From Topomyia yanbarensis (Eukaryota > Arthropoda > Insecta > Diptera > Culicidae), in NCBI RefSeq assembly GCF_030247195.1, contig NC_080672.1:161623839-161687838 (forward strand): a stretch of 64,000 bases of DNA. The letters run 5' to 3'. Shown here piece by piece: positions 42,701 to 51,736 of the stretch (its first letter is position 1; every line of letters starts with the position of its first letter). The notes under the pieces were generated by a model that saw nothing but the letters and a program-made list of their open reading frames with translations, was not told the DNA's origin and made no database searches. The position numbers and the translations under genes are program-made.

Positions 42701-43588
42701 TAACTTCGGTGCTGGCCAACCATTTTCTCCTACAAACTGCATTACAAGTACGTGACTTCGAAGTAGGATCGGCTCAGGTACAGGCAAATTGCACTTTTTC
42801 ATCCTAACCAGATTTCGCATTTCCTTCTCCGCCCAAGTTCGTACCATTTTTCTCGGATTATGTTTACTGTAGCCATGTCGGAAACGAAATTCTCCAGTCA
42901 CATACTTATCGCGATCTTTGAAGACCAAAATCGATGTCTTGAAAATTTTTATCGCGTAATCCATGCCACTCTTTGATGTAGCATGATAAACGTTCGCTTC
43001 TTTACCAGTCGATATACAACCATTGATTTCACAAATCATATCACGGCTCAGTAGCTTAAAAAGAATTATTCTAGTCCGTGGATCCATTACCTGCTCAGCC
43101 GTTGCTCGATCTTGCTTATCTTTGCACCTCAGTCGATCATTATCAGCTTTCCGTTGGACCGCAATAAGCGTGTTTTTCGCATGATCTGGAAGCGCTGCGG
43201 GACCCTCATATTTTTCCACGTTGATTTTATTGGTAAACTTTTTGAATAATGCATCAGCTGGTTGAAAATTCGAAACCTTCTGACTGGATTTTTGAACGTT
43301 CGTGTGCGACTGCTGCACGTTAGCGCACTGATTTTTCTTAACATTATAAACATCAAAATAGCATAACTCTCCATCGCTATCGCTGAAATCCTCATCATCC
43401 TCGGAATTGGGCACTTCTTCGCCATAATAGGATTTTCCGAAGATAGCATTGGCAATCGCAACTTCTTTGGTGAGTGTCGAAGCACTGTTTGCATCGATAT
43501 TTTCTTCCAGATGCACCTTTGCTAAACTAATAATGTCGAGCGATTTCGTGACATCATTCAACGAATCTTCAAATTGTGCAGCACTCAT
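36563..43588 (-). CDS. RIOK1: RIO kinase 1 (RIOK1), two exons, 568 aa
   Basis: Exon 1 runs from the ATG at 43588 to 42118, exon 2 from 36798 to the stop at 36563. Phases agree: one base g before the intron joins aa to make glutamate. RIOK1 is an atypical kinase/ATPase acting in late cytoplasmic maturation of the 40S ribosomal subunit. Visible motifs are the nucleotide loop STGKEANVY (residues 193-201), the lysine in YAIKIF (214), the catalytic loop VHADLSEFN (D330) and the metal-binding IIDVSQ (D347). Exon 2 supplies the lysine/arginine-rich tail (RRARKKAFKNEKAEKRKSK) typical of RIO1 proteins. Human RIOK1 is also 568 aa. The 5.3-kb intron holds several transposons. Without splicing, exon 1 would run on only 14 codons into the intron. 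Confidence 0.95.
36818..38319. other. RIOK1 intron, possible LINE 3' end and poly-C run
   Basis: From about 37400 to 38000 the plus strand is pyrimidine-rich with a 105-codon frame (37405-37722), and could be the 3' end of a LINE. I cannot assign a clade. A run of 12 C lies at 38114-38125. No exon was found. Confidence 0.35.
38320..38450 (+). repeat. second copy of the 34540-34795 dispersed repeat
   Basis: It reads gttttaatccacctgatcgt, then gcctttctcatttgcctaaa and ccatggctggttatgttaaa, parallel to the complement of the first copy. It lies in the RIOK1 intron. Confidence 0.55.
38555..38812. mobile_element. 258-bp pogo-like element with subterminal repeats and TA duplication
   Basis: The right end, read as its complement, is cagtgtagacccgattttat; the left end is caatgaagactcgtttttat. 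Both are flanked by TA (38553-38554 and 38813-38814). The motif gctgataaaatcggg recurs about seven times inside in imperfect form. A short TIR whose core repeats subterminally is the same plan as the pogo-like elements at 9258 and 13653. Confidence 0.75.
38896..39360. repeat. inverted-repeat plus widespread mosquito 'cggcccggaaggcg' repeat
   Basis: An inverted pair (gattaggttgacgattttca near 38896 and its complement ending 39107) surrounds a T-rich core. It continues into cccggcccggaaggcgtgtg, cattcgactcagtttgtcga, tctgtgtgtctatgtatgta and gagatggctgggccgatttg. From memory this wording is common in culicine genomes, which supports the organism call. Confidence 0.6.
39509..39889. mobile_element. 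381-bp miniature inverted-repeat element
   Basis: The ends cactcaggcaaaaatacagc and the complement of gctatgcattttgccttagtg match with a few changes, and both continue into gaattt/aaattc. The interior repeats cataag/cttatg words. Target duplication not resolved. Confidence 0.65.
39890..41915. other. RIOK1 intron, repeat-derived
   Basis: The stretch 40795-41140 has scattered similarity to the large foldback at 62357-63340 (ccctctgctggggatgtga near 41068 versus cgctctgctggggatgtga near 63211). No exon or RNA gene was seen. Confidence 0.4.
41916..42026. other. cluster of three short perfect hairpins beside the RIOK1 donor
   Basis: ctagtcctacg/cgtaggactag (41916-41945) has an 8-base loop. Next come gctagcg/gcgctagc-type pairing around 41988-42010 and cttagt/actaag around 42009-42026. 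They end about 90 bp from the RIOK1 splice donor. They may be the core of a foldback element. Confidence 0.5.
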
Positions 43589-43793
43589 GTTTAAATTAAA
43601 TTAAAACTAGGTTTAACAATTACTTTAATATTATTCGGAATAATGACAAAAAACAATCATGGGTGAATTTGTTTGGTCTTATGTTTTTAAAAGCTTTTAG
43701 CAATTTCGCACATGGCTTTGTTTTGATTCTTTTTAAACGATGATCAATCTGATCAGAACTGACAAGCAGCGATGCCAGATGTGAAGACAAGTC
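43589..43793 (-). promoter_or_regulatory. RIOK1 5' flank
   Basis: About 200 bp separate the RIOK1 start codon from the first transposon end at 43794. The 5' UTR and core promoter must lie here or in the element. I see no convincing TATA box. Confidence 0.35.
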
Positions 43794-43970
43794 CCCAGTA
43801 AAGTTCAGCCTCAAAATCGAAAAATTTTCTGGAAGAGACATCTCTGCCAGATTTCTGTCAGTCTTGGTTTTGTCATCCCTGTCAGATTTCTGCGCGCATT
43901 CTGGCAAATTCTGACAGGAACCGAGTAAAACTCATGGCACAACTCGGAAATCAACCGTGCAAAGATCCTG

Positions 43971-45731
43971 CACGGTTAAAACAACGACGTTGGTTAAAAT
44001 AAAGTACCCATTAATGAGTATTATACTACCCATCTCCGACAAAAGTGGGAAAACTCATGTATGGGGTAAACAAAGCATATTCAAAAATGGGTAAGATTAG
44101 TTTATGTCAAAAAATGGGTAGTTTTGTACCCAGGTCCACGTATTGAAATGAACTGTAAATGAGTAGAATTTTACCCATTTTTTATTTTTAAATGAATAGA
44201 AATTTGAAGGAACCTTTGTTAGGATCGCACTAAATAAGAAATCATGGATAAAGACTGATTTGAGGTCCATCAACGAAATCACCTCTTTGCAAGCAGAACA
44301 CCAGTTCACTGTAGCTGCCGCGTCATGCCCTAATGATGTTCTTTTACATCCTGAATTTCCCTTTTTTGTTGAATATTATCGTCAAGGGGAACGTATTATC
44401 CCTCAGTGTAGCTCTAGAATAAATTAATTAAGATATGTGATTCAAATGAAAAAGGAGCAAACACACTTACCCAACCATCATCAAACATTTACATGCAATT
44501 CTTGTCGAGATATATTTTGTACAACTAAATAAAATATGTAATGTAATAAGTCGAAAGTTGACGACGTTCGGGAATTCAAAAACCACAAAGTGTTTTTCAA
44601 CCATTTATGAGTAATAGGTAATTTTTCTTATAGAATAGTAATAATGATATCAAGAGTGCTGATTCAAATGGACCTTAGTGACAAATGTAAACAAACTGAA
44701 TTATTTGCAGCACAGCATGTGATTACAACATAGCTAACGAATACCGAAAACCAGGATTCATTATACACAGTATTTATTAAAATAACAAGCATTATATAAA
44801 AAGTCGCAAAGTTTTCATGATCATATTTTGAAATTTTGCACCTGAGACCTTTTAAAATGAAAGGACCTATGCGCGAAATATTTCAAAACCTCTGCAACTG
44901 TTCATAGGCGCCATGCAAAAACGACGCAAGATTCATTTCATTCCATGTTTTCCCCACTGCACATAGGTACCTAGTAAAAACGTCCTAAGCATCAAAATAA
45001 AAGAAATTATTTTCTTCTGTTCATGCGACTTATTTTCGAAGTTGAATTTAATAAGTATAATAAATTAAATGATAATTGGAAAGCTTAGTTATTCTAAAGT
45101 AACATGCCATTCGTTGGTTTTAACCACTTCCAGCCAATGATTTGTTAATATAAACTAAAGTTTCCCGCATTTTTTTCTGCAAGACTTCTGTTAAATCCAG
45201 TGCAACTATTTACCATAGTAATGAAGAACATTCGTATTCCGGTGCTCATTTTGTCGAAAACTTTGAAGAAATTCAATATTCGTCGTAAGAGCTACCTTTG
45301 CTGAAAAAAGCCGTATGTGCAGCGTCGTATGATTCTTGGGCCCGAAAAGAAGACCTATGTGAAAGGTCCTATAATTTTCAAAAGGACGCATCATTCTAAA
45401 GCGCTTAAAAACTACATTAGCACTAAACATTTCATGTTTTTAGCATTATTTACCTAAAGAGCCTAGTCCTTAGACTATATTGGCATAATTGTTCCATCAA
45501 AACGCATATTTGTTCTCTAATAGGAATTTGTTTTAGGTCCATGAAACTTCAGCCTCGTTTTTCTCAGTTCGAGCTCAATGTCACTTAGGACCTTTTGAAT
45601 AAGTACTCTTGATATGGGTGATATTTTACTCAGCTCCTTATTCGAAAAGAACTCAATTTGTGACAGCTGCGAATTGAAGATGAAACTGGGTAGATCTGGT
45701 ACTCATTAATGGGTACTTTATATTAACCGTG
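43971..45731. mobile_element. element D1, TG duplication
   Basis: The termini are cacggttaaa and, at the right, ttaaccgtg, with ataaagtacccattaatgag just inside both. The flanks are tg (43969-43970 and 45732-45733). Family A copies elsewhere read cctggcaattcctacctgg uninterrupted, which gives the empty site. It contains element E. Confidence 0.75.
44651..45611. mobile_element. element E nested in D1
   Basis: The ends caagagtgctgattcaaa and the complement of ttgaataagtactcttg are inverted copies that extend through ggacctta-gtgaca. The flanks are atat (44647-44650 and 45612-45615). Several internal words of the type ggtcct/aggacct recur. The sister copy D2 lacks this segment. Frames inside are short and unrecognised. 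Confidence 0.7.
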
Positions 45732-45743
45732 TGGCAATTCCTA

Positions 45744-46324
45744 CACGGTTAAAATAAAGTACCCATTACTGCGCATTATACGACTCATCTCCGACAAAAC
45801 TGGGAAAACTTATTAATTGGGTAAACTGCTCATTTCCAATCATGAGTATAACCAGTATACGTCAGAAAATGGGTAATTTTTTACCCAGTTAAACGATTAG
45901 AAAATGGGTAGAAATATACCCATTTTGCAGTACAGGAAAGAGAAAATTGGTGTTTTGGGAAATAATTAATTTAATCCGTGAAAATACTGTAGACGTACCT
46001 AAAGATCCTTGTTGACTGTTCTGTGCAATGGTACTAATCAGGCCAGCATTATTCATTATTCGCGACAGAGCCATCCATTGATTAAAAAAACCAGCAGTCC
46101 ACTTTTTATCGTAACCTTCCTTACGGCAAACTTAAATTTTAAAGTGTTTTTCAACCAGTTATGCGTATCATTGTACCCGCTTTTCTTGTTGAATAGCAAT
46201 ATTTAGATGGGTCATTTTTTACCCAAATGCATATTCGAAAAAGTATCCAATTTGTGATAGCTGAAATTGATCCGATAGATTGGTTTATCTGGTACTCATT
46301 AACGGGTACTTATTTTTAATCGTA
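45744..46324. mobile_element. element D2, TA duplication
   Basis: It shares ends and interior with D1 (cacggttaaaataaagtacc; gggtaatt and tacccatttt words) and lies 12 bp downstream of D1 inside the same A element. The flanks are ta (45742-45743 and 46325-46326). Confidence 0.75.
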
Positions 46325-46381
46325 TACCTGGTAGAATTTTAGCACGAATCTAGCAAAACATTTGACAAAGTTAACGTAGCT

Positions 46382-46739
46382 CCCGGTCAAACCATTCGGA
46401 ATTTGATTCGGAATCCTGGATGGAGGCAGTATGGATTCCAAATCAAATGCAACAACCGATTCTGAAACCGATTGAGTCGGAATCGGTTGTTGCATTTGAT
46501 TTGGAATCCATTCTGACTCCATTCAGAAATCCGAACCGGTTCCGGAATGAGTTTAACTGGGCGGTTCCTCCCGGTCAAACCATTCGGAATTTGATTCGGA
46601 ATCCTGAATGGAGTCAGTATGGATTCCAAATCAAATGCAACAACCGATTCTGAGTCGGAATCGGTTGTTGCATTTGATTTGGAATCCATAATGACTCCAT
46701 TCAGAAATCCGAACCGGTTCCGGAATGAGCTTAACTGGG
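46382..46739. mobile_element. tandem pair of family C elements (C1, C2), CT duplication
   Basis: C1 (46382-46561) and C2 (46570-46739) both run from cccggtcaaaccattcgg to an end in ttaactggg. Each is itself nearly palindromic (caacaaccgattc/gaatcggttgttg at the centre). CT flanks the outside of the pair (46380-46381 and 46740-46741) and also precedes C2; the 8 bases cggttcct separate them. Confidence 0.75.
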
Positions 46740-46811
46740 CTAGAAAGCGTACAGAAAACCTGGCCGTGCATTCCTGGCTGGATGCAGGTTAAAAGTGAGA
46801 AGCATCGGTTA

Positions 46812-46959
46812 CCCACTGAGACGTCCAAATAATTGTTTCAAAATCGTTCAACACGGTTCCAACGATGGACGTTTGTTGAACGGTTATTTGGACGTTGTCC
46901 AAATTGGTCCAATGAACGTCCTTCATTTGACGGTTTTGAAACCGACCGTTCTTAGAGGG
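46812..46959 (+). mobile_element. family B 148-bp element, copy a (TA)
   Basis: It starts cccactgagacgtcc and ends cgttcttagaggg, with ta on both sides (46810-46811, 46960-46961). It is exactly 148 bp like six other copies in the window. This copy has more substitutions than the others. Confidence 0.85.
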
Positions 46960-46961
46960 TA

Positions 46962-47300
46962 GCCGCACTACACCGGTGTCAATCAATCGAAAACCCCATC
47001 TGTTTTTCGCACATTTTCATCCTGCCGAAATCTTCCGAACAGTGTTGCTATTTTTATTTATGAAAATGGAGTCTTGTTAATTTATTTTATGCCGGCAATA
47101 TTTTGTATCTTAAATCCACTATATTGACGAAGGGCATCATTTTTCCATGTCATGGGTGTTTAGTAAGATTTGATGAAGCCATTTTCTGAAAAAAAAAAAA
47201 ATAGATTATGGTGTGGTTTCTGTCTTATTTTTGATAAAGTTAATCAACCACGTATACGGTAAATGCATGATAAACACTTGTTTCACTAATGAAACAACCC
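46962..47300. other. unassigned spacer
   Basis: No feature recognised apart from an A-run near 47190. Confidence 0.4.
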
Positions 47301-47312
47301 AAAGAATAAGTT

Positions 47313-47481
47313 TTTTTTTTAATTTCGATTATAGAGGTTTTAACCTTAAGGTCATTCGCCTCTTCGGGTTAGAAAAATCTCTTATGAAAAATTTCCAACC
47401 TTATGTGCGGGGTCGAGACTCGAACCCAGGTGCGCTGCATACAATGCAATCGATTTACCAACTACGCTACGACCACCCCTT
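47313..47481 (-). mobile_element. tRNA-derived SINE (Feilai-like) with 12-bp duplication
   Basis: On the minus strand the element starts at the tRNA-like head (ggggtggtcgtagcgtagtt containing an A box, then ggttcgagtctcgac as B box) and ends in an A-run. Perfect 12-bp direct repeats aaagaataagtt flank it (47301-47312 and 47482-47493). Feilai of Aedes aegypti is a tRNA-related SINE of this kind; family identity is inference. It is not a functional tRNA gene because acceptor-stem pairing is lacking. Confidence 0.85.
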
Positions 47482-47493
47482 AAAGAATAAGTT

Positions 47494-47789
47494 CTTTTAA
47501 CTTACTTTTTAGTTGTGCGTTGCTTTCGCACTTATTAATGTTGTCAAAAACAAAACCAGAGATTCCACTCAGTCGAGGTCTTGCGCACAGTAAATTAATT
47601 TTGAGTTTTTTGGGATATACTCAAAATTAGGTAAATTCAACTTAAATTTAAGTAAGTTGAACTCAAGGTGGAGTTATGATATTTGCCGTAGTTAAATGGA
47701 AACAACCTTCAACGCGGTTTTTCTAATTTTACCTTCCTGCGCGTTACCCCAAGATTGAGTCAAAAGTACTCAATTTTTGGTAGTTTTTC
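47494..47789. other. unassigned spacer
   Basis: Contains related actcaa/ttgagt words (gtaagttgaactcaag, gattgagtcaaaagtactca) but no resolved element. Confidence 0.35.
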
Positions 47790-47811
47790 GTTCGCGTGTG
47801 GCAAGCAGAAA

Positions 47812-47977
47812 CCCAGTAAAGTTCAACCGGAAATGAACTGAAATTCTGGTTGGTTCCACTACGTATTCCGGTTCCAGTGACACAACCGATTCTAACTAGG
47901 ATCGGTTGTAACTGGAGCAGGAATTCGAACTGGAATCAGCCAGAATTCCTGTTCATTTCCGACTGAGCTTAACTGGG
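47812..47977. mobile_element. family F element, 166 bp (AA)
   Basis: It starts cccagtaaagttcaacc and ends gagcttaactggg; the interior is a near palindrome (accgattctaa...cggttg). The flanks are aa (47810-47811 and 47978-47979). Removing it restores gcaagcagaaagttagc as in intact A copies. Confidence 0.85.
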
Positions 47978-48203
47978 AAGTTAGCAAAAGTTGAGCAAAG
48001 TGAAATTGATTCTGGTAAGGTTTCTGCCAGCATTTTGCGCAAGAAATCTGGCAGAAAATTTGCTCAAATGCAACAACCGTTTCTGACAGAAGCGGTTAAA
48101 CTAGAAAAACTCTAGAAAGAGAACTGCGGAGACTACATTTTGGATCGATTGGATTCGCGATTAGCTGTCAAAAAACTAATCCAATCGAACATTGCCTATC
48201 CTT

Positions 48204-48351
48204 CCCACTGAGACGTCCAAAAAATTGTTTCAAAATCGTTCAACACGGGTCCAACGATGGACGTTCGTTGAACGGTTATTTGGATGATGTCGAAATTGGT
48301 CCAACGAACGTCCTTCATTGGACGATTTTGAAACCAACCGTTCTTAGAGGG
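48204..48351 (+). mobile_element. family B 148-bp element, copy b (TT)
   Basis: Full length, with TT on both sides. It is followed directly by copy c, with which it shares the middle TT. Confidence 0.88.
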
Positions 48352-48353
48352 TT

Positions 48354-48501
48354 CCCACTGAGACGTCCAAAAAATTGTTTCAAAATCGTTCAACACGGGT
48401 CCAACGGTGGACGTTTGTTGAACGGTTATTTGGACGTTGTTCGAATTGGTCCAACGAACGTCCTTCATTGGACAATTTTGAAACCAACCGTTCTTAGAGG
48501 G
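48354..48501 (+). mobile_element. family B 148-bp element, copy c (TT)
   Basis: Full length, TT on both sides (48352-48353 and 48502-48503). The tandem arrangement with copy b can be explained by a second insertion into the duplicated TT of the first. Confidence 0.88.
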
Positions 48502-48603
48502 TTATAACATTGAACGTGTTGCCATACAATGCCGGGGCATACGTTGCCAAAAATGCTGTTTTTCTCTCCGCAGTTCTCTTACTAGAGTTTTTCTAGGTTA
48601 AAC

Positions 48604-49018
48604 CACAGAGAACAGACGTCCATGATCGAACAAAAATATTTAAAAAACGTGTGTAAACATTTGAATTAATATACGATAAACACTAGCGCCGCCACACTAA
48701 TCTATCCCAACTATCCGTCAAATGCATTCCGGAACCGGTTCGAAATCCTGAATGGATTCAGTATGGAATCTTGCTCAAAGGAAACAACCGATTCCGACTC
48801 TGTCAGTTCATGCATTTGAGCTGGAATTCATGCTGGAAGTCCGAACCGGTTCCGGACTAGTTTGACTGGGTAGAGGAATAACCGCTGTTAATTCTGTCGA
48901 ACTCAGCCATAAAAAACATGACGACAGTAGCGCACCTGGTTTGGATATCCCAACTACTTTCGAAACCGTTAGAGATGTTACACAAGTTGAATTCTGAAGA
49001 TGGACGTCTGTTCTCTGT
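48604..49018. mobile_element. element I, hAT-like (8-bp duplication ggttaaac)
   Basis: The inverted termini cacagagaacagacgtcca and tggacgtctgttctctgtg are perfect. ggttaaac lies on both sides (48596-48603 and 49019-49026), sharing its left copy with H. It contains a family C copy. Confidence 0.8.
48714..48870. mobile_element. family C element, copy C3 (TA)
   Basis: It runs from tccgtcaaatgcattccgga to ctagtttgactggg with the near-palindromic family C core (aaccggttcgaaatcctgaa). TA flanks it if the first base c has mutated to t. More diverged than the other C copies. Confidence 0.6.
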
Positions 49019-49244
49019 GGTTAAACTAACCGATGCTGCAAACTTTTAGCCAGGATGCAGCCAGGATTTTTGTAGGCTTCCTGCCACAACTTTGTCAGAT
49101 GTTTTGCTCGATTCATGCTAAAATTCTACCAGGTAGTTAGAATCGGTTGTGTCACTGGAGACGGAATGCGAATTAGAACTATCAAGAAGTTCGGCTCATT
49201 TCTTGCTGAACTTTACTGGGCAGGTTTGAAAAGGCCCACCCCAG

Positions 49245-49909
49245 CCCGGTCAGCGTGGCAAGCAGAAAGTTAGCAAAAGTTGAGCAAAGCGAAATTGATG
49301 CTGGCAGAGTTTCTGCGAGCATTTTGTGCGAGAATTCTGGCAACGAATTCGCTCAAATACAACAACCATTTCTGACAGAAGCGGTTAAACCAGGAGGGTG
49401 TCACTCCTGTCATCCGCTATGGAGATATACGGACTTTGACAGTAGTCAACATATGATGGGCCTAGCTGCATCTAGGCCCACGTCGCCCGTGCAATAGCAT
49501 TGGGTTGTTTTGATTTTAACAAAGGCAGATGTTGGCTAGGACAAAATGGCTGCCTAGCAGGGGGCTGGGTTAAACCAACCAGTGCTGCTCACTTTTATCC
49601 ACAATCGAGTCAGAAATGTACGGCCAAGATCTCTGCACGCTTCCTGCCACATCTTTGTTAGATGTTTTGCTCAATTCGTGCTAAATTCTACCAGGTAGGA
49701 ATTGCCAGGACCTTTGCACAGTTTATGTCAGAGTTCAGCCAAGATTTAGCTCGGTTCCTATCAAAATTTGCCAGAAAACGCGAGCGAAACCGAGTTCGCC
49801 CTAGCTCTACTAACCCGACAGGATACCTGCAGAAATCTAACAGCGCTGCCAAACCAAAACTTACAGAAATCTCGCAGAGCGGTCTCTGCCAGAAAATTTG
49901 CTCACTGGG
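49245..49909 (+). mobile_element. family A element (copy A3-plus), AG duplication
   Basis: It starts cccggtcagcgtggcaagc and ends atttgctcactggg. The flanks are ag (49243-49244 and 49910-49911), which lie in the CCCAG tip of A3-minus. It carries the insertion J. Confidence 0.8.
49391..49567. mobile_element. element J, hAT-like (8-bp duplication ggttaaac)
   Basis: The 177-bp insertion starts caggagggtgtcactcc and ends gcagggggctg; only the outermost bases (cag...ctg) are clearly inverted. ggttaaac flanks it (49383-49390 and 49568-49575). Other A copies read across the site without it. Confidence 0.7.
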
Positions 49910-49990
49910 AGTGAGCAAATTTTCTGGCAGAGACCGCTCTGCTAGATTTTTGTGTCTTGGTTTGGCAGCCCTGTCAGATTTCTGCGCGTA

Positions 49991-50138
49991 CCCACTGAGA
50001 CGTCCAAAAAATTGTTTCAAAATCGTTCAACACGGGTCCAACGGTGGACGTTTGTTGAACGGTTATTTGGACGTTGTTCGAATTGGTCCAACGAACGTCC
50101 TTCATTGGACAATTTTGAAACCAACCGTTCTTAGAGGG
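49991..50138 (+). mobile_element. family B 148-bp element, copy d (TA)
   Basis: Full length with TA on both sides. The complement of A4 reads tctgcgcgtatcctgtcggg uninterrupted, so the empty site is known. Confidence 0.9.
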
Positions 50139-50157
50139 TATCCTGTCGGGTTAGTTG

Positions 50158-50305
50158 CCCTCTAAGAATGGTTGGTTTCAAAATTGTCCAATGAAGGACG
50201 TTCGTTGGACCAATTCGAACAACGTCCAAATAACCGTTCAACAAACGTCCACCGTTGGACCCGTGTTGAACGATTTTGAAACAATTTTTTGGACGTCTCA
50301 GTGGG
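50158..50305 (-). mobile_element. family B 148-bp element, copy e (TG)
   Basis: Full length in inverted orientation, 19 bp from copy d, with TG on both sides (50156-50157, 50306-50307). The empty site in other A copies is ggttagttgagctaggg. Confidence 0.9.
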
Positions 50306-50730
50306 TGAACTAGCGAACTCGGTGTTGCTCGCGTTTTCTGGCAAATTTTGACAGGAACCGAGCAAAACCCTGGCATAACTCGGACACAAACTGTGCAAAG
50401 ATCCTGGCAATTCCTACCTGGTAAAATTTAGCACGAACTGAGCAAAACATCTGACAAAGATGTGGCAGGAAGCGTGCAGAGATCTTGGCCGTAGATTTCT
50501 GACTCGATTGTGGATAAAAGTGAGCAGCACTGGTTGGTTTAACTGCTTCTGTCAGAAACGGTTGTTGCATTTGAGCGAATTCTTTGCCAGAATTCTCGCA
50601 CAAATCGCACAAAATGCTCGCAGAAACTCTGCCAGCATCAATTTCGCTTTGCTCAACTTTTACTAACTTTCTGCTTGCCACGCTGACCGGGTTTCTGTTC
50701 GAAGGAGTGGCTTGTTTGACAGAACCCTCT

Positions 50731-50896
50731 CAGTAAAGTTCAGCTGAGAATGAACTGGAATTCTGGCTGGTTCCTGTTAGTAATCCGGCTCCAGTGACAC
50801 AACCGATTCTAACTAGAATCGGTTGTGTCACTGGAGCAGGAATACGAACTGGAACCAGCCAGAATTCCGGTTAATTTCCGGCTGAGCTTAACTGGG
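50731..50896. mobile_element. family F element, copy 2 (CT)
   Basis: It runs from cagtaaagttcagctgag to gagcttaactggg with a perfect centre ccgattctaactagaatcgg. CT on both sides if two terminal C have been lost at the left. Confidence 0.65.
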
Positions 50897-51356
50897 CTAA
50901 GAGGACAGCAGGGATCCCAACAAACAATTTAGCTGGATAAAGGCTTAAACAGTTCTTGTTCAGCTCATTTTCTCTGATAAAAGGCTTGTTCAGCTTTCGT
51001 TGTTTGTTGGGATACCAGGTATATTTTTCGAATGTCTTCACATTTCATAAAAAATATCTTCATTTGTCTAAGAATTCACGGACCAGGGTTCTGAATCGGT
51101 TTTTAATGTTGAGCCCGAACTCTGCCAGAAATCAGTAAAGACATCCGAAAAAAAATGTCTTCAAAATTAAAAACCCGTCTTCACAACCTTTCAAAATTTG
51201 TCTTTTAATGTCTTCAAATTGAAGACATCTGGCATCGCTGGAGGACAGAACCCACCGCTGAATTGTAATTTAATTTGCAATTTTATTGAGCACGATAACC
51301 TGTTAGTACAGACTTTGAATCAGGTCAAGGAAGTTACTTGGATAGCGGTAAATATA
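50897..51356. other. unassigned spacer
   Basis: Repeat-like words (tgtcttcaaattgaagacat near 51210) but no resolved element or gene. Confidence 0.4.
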
Positions 51357-51736
51357 CCCGGTCAGCGTGGCAAGCAGAAAGTTAGCAAAAGTTGAGCAAA
51401 GCGAAATTGATGCTGGCAGAGTTTCTGCGAGCATTTTGCGCTATTTGTGCGAGAATTCTGGCAACGAATTCGCTCAAATGCAACAACCGTTTCTGACAGA
51501 AGCAGTTAAACCAACCGATGCTGCTCACTTTTATCCAGAATCCACTCAGAAATGTACGGCCAAGATCTCTGCACGCTTCCTATCACATCTTTGTCAGATG
51601 TTTTGCTCGATTCGTGCTGAAATCTACCAGGTAGGAATTACCATGGTCTTTGCACAGTTTACGTCGGAGTTAGGCCAGGGTGTAGCTCGGTTCCTGTCAA
51701 AATTTGCCAGAAAACGCGAGCGAAACCGAGATCGCC

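Larger units (their letters stand above)
43794..46809 (-). mobile_element. family A element (copy A1), split by D1, D2, C1-C2 and truncated
   Basis: It starts cccagtaaagttcagcctc and follows the complement of the uninterrupted family A sequence (ctctgccagatttctg, aaattctgacaggaaccgag, gtgcaaagatcctg, tagcacgaatctagc, gataaaagtgag...). It is broken by D1 (43971-45731), D2 (45744-46324) and the C1-C2 pair (46382-46739). Past 46809 the expected end is missing. No coding capacity. Confidence 0.7.
48102..48595. mobile_element. element H, hAT-like (8-bp duplication ggttaaac)
   Basis: The inverted termini tagaaaaactctagaaag and their complement at the right end extend through agaactgcggaga with one mismatch. 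The direct repeat ggttaaac flanks it (48094-48101 and 48596-48603). It hosts two B copies. No transposase. Confidence 0.8.
47790..49137 (+). mobile_element. family A element (copy A2), split by F, H and I
   Basis: Pieces of family A at 47790-47811, 47978-48101 and 49019-49137 (gtgtggcaagcagaa, agttagcaaaagttgagc, tttctgacagaagcggttaa, cttcctgccacaactttg) become collinear with the uninterrupted copy once F, H and I are removed. Neither end is intact; the right side runs into an F-like fragment ending in actttactggg near 49220. Confidence 0.7.
49240..50691 (-). mobile_element. family A element (copy A3-minus) hosting A3-plus and B copies d and e
   Basis: Its tip cccag (49240-49244) is separated from the rest (agtgagcaaattttctgg from 49910) by another A element inserted in the fifth base pair. 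It continues in minus orientation to gccacgctgaccggg at 50691 and is interrupted by B copies d and e. The pair forms a giant palindrome centred near 49908. Its outer duplication is not matched (ac versus tt). Confidence 0.75.

Noticed and set aside
46316..46828. overlapping frames of 65-100 codons on both strands in family C elements
   Set aside because: They arise because the elements are near palindromes, which leaves stops rare in mirrored frames. The peptides are repetitive and match no domain.
47400..47481. tRNA gene on the minus strand
   Set aside because: A and B boxes are present, but there is no acceptor-stem pairing. A body, A-tail and 12-bp target duplication show it is a SINE.
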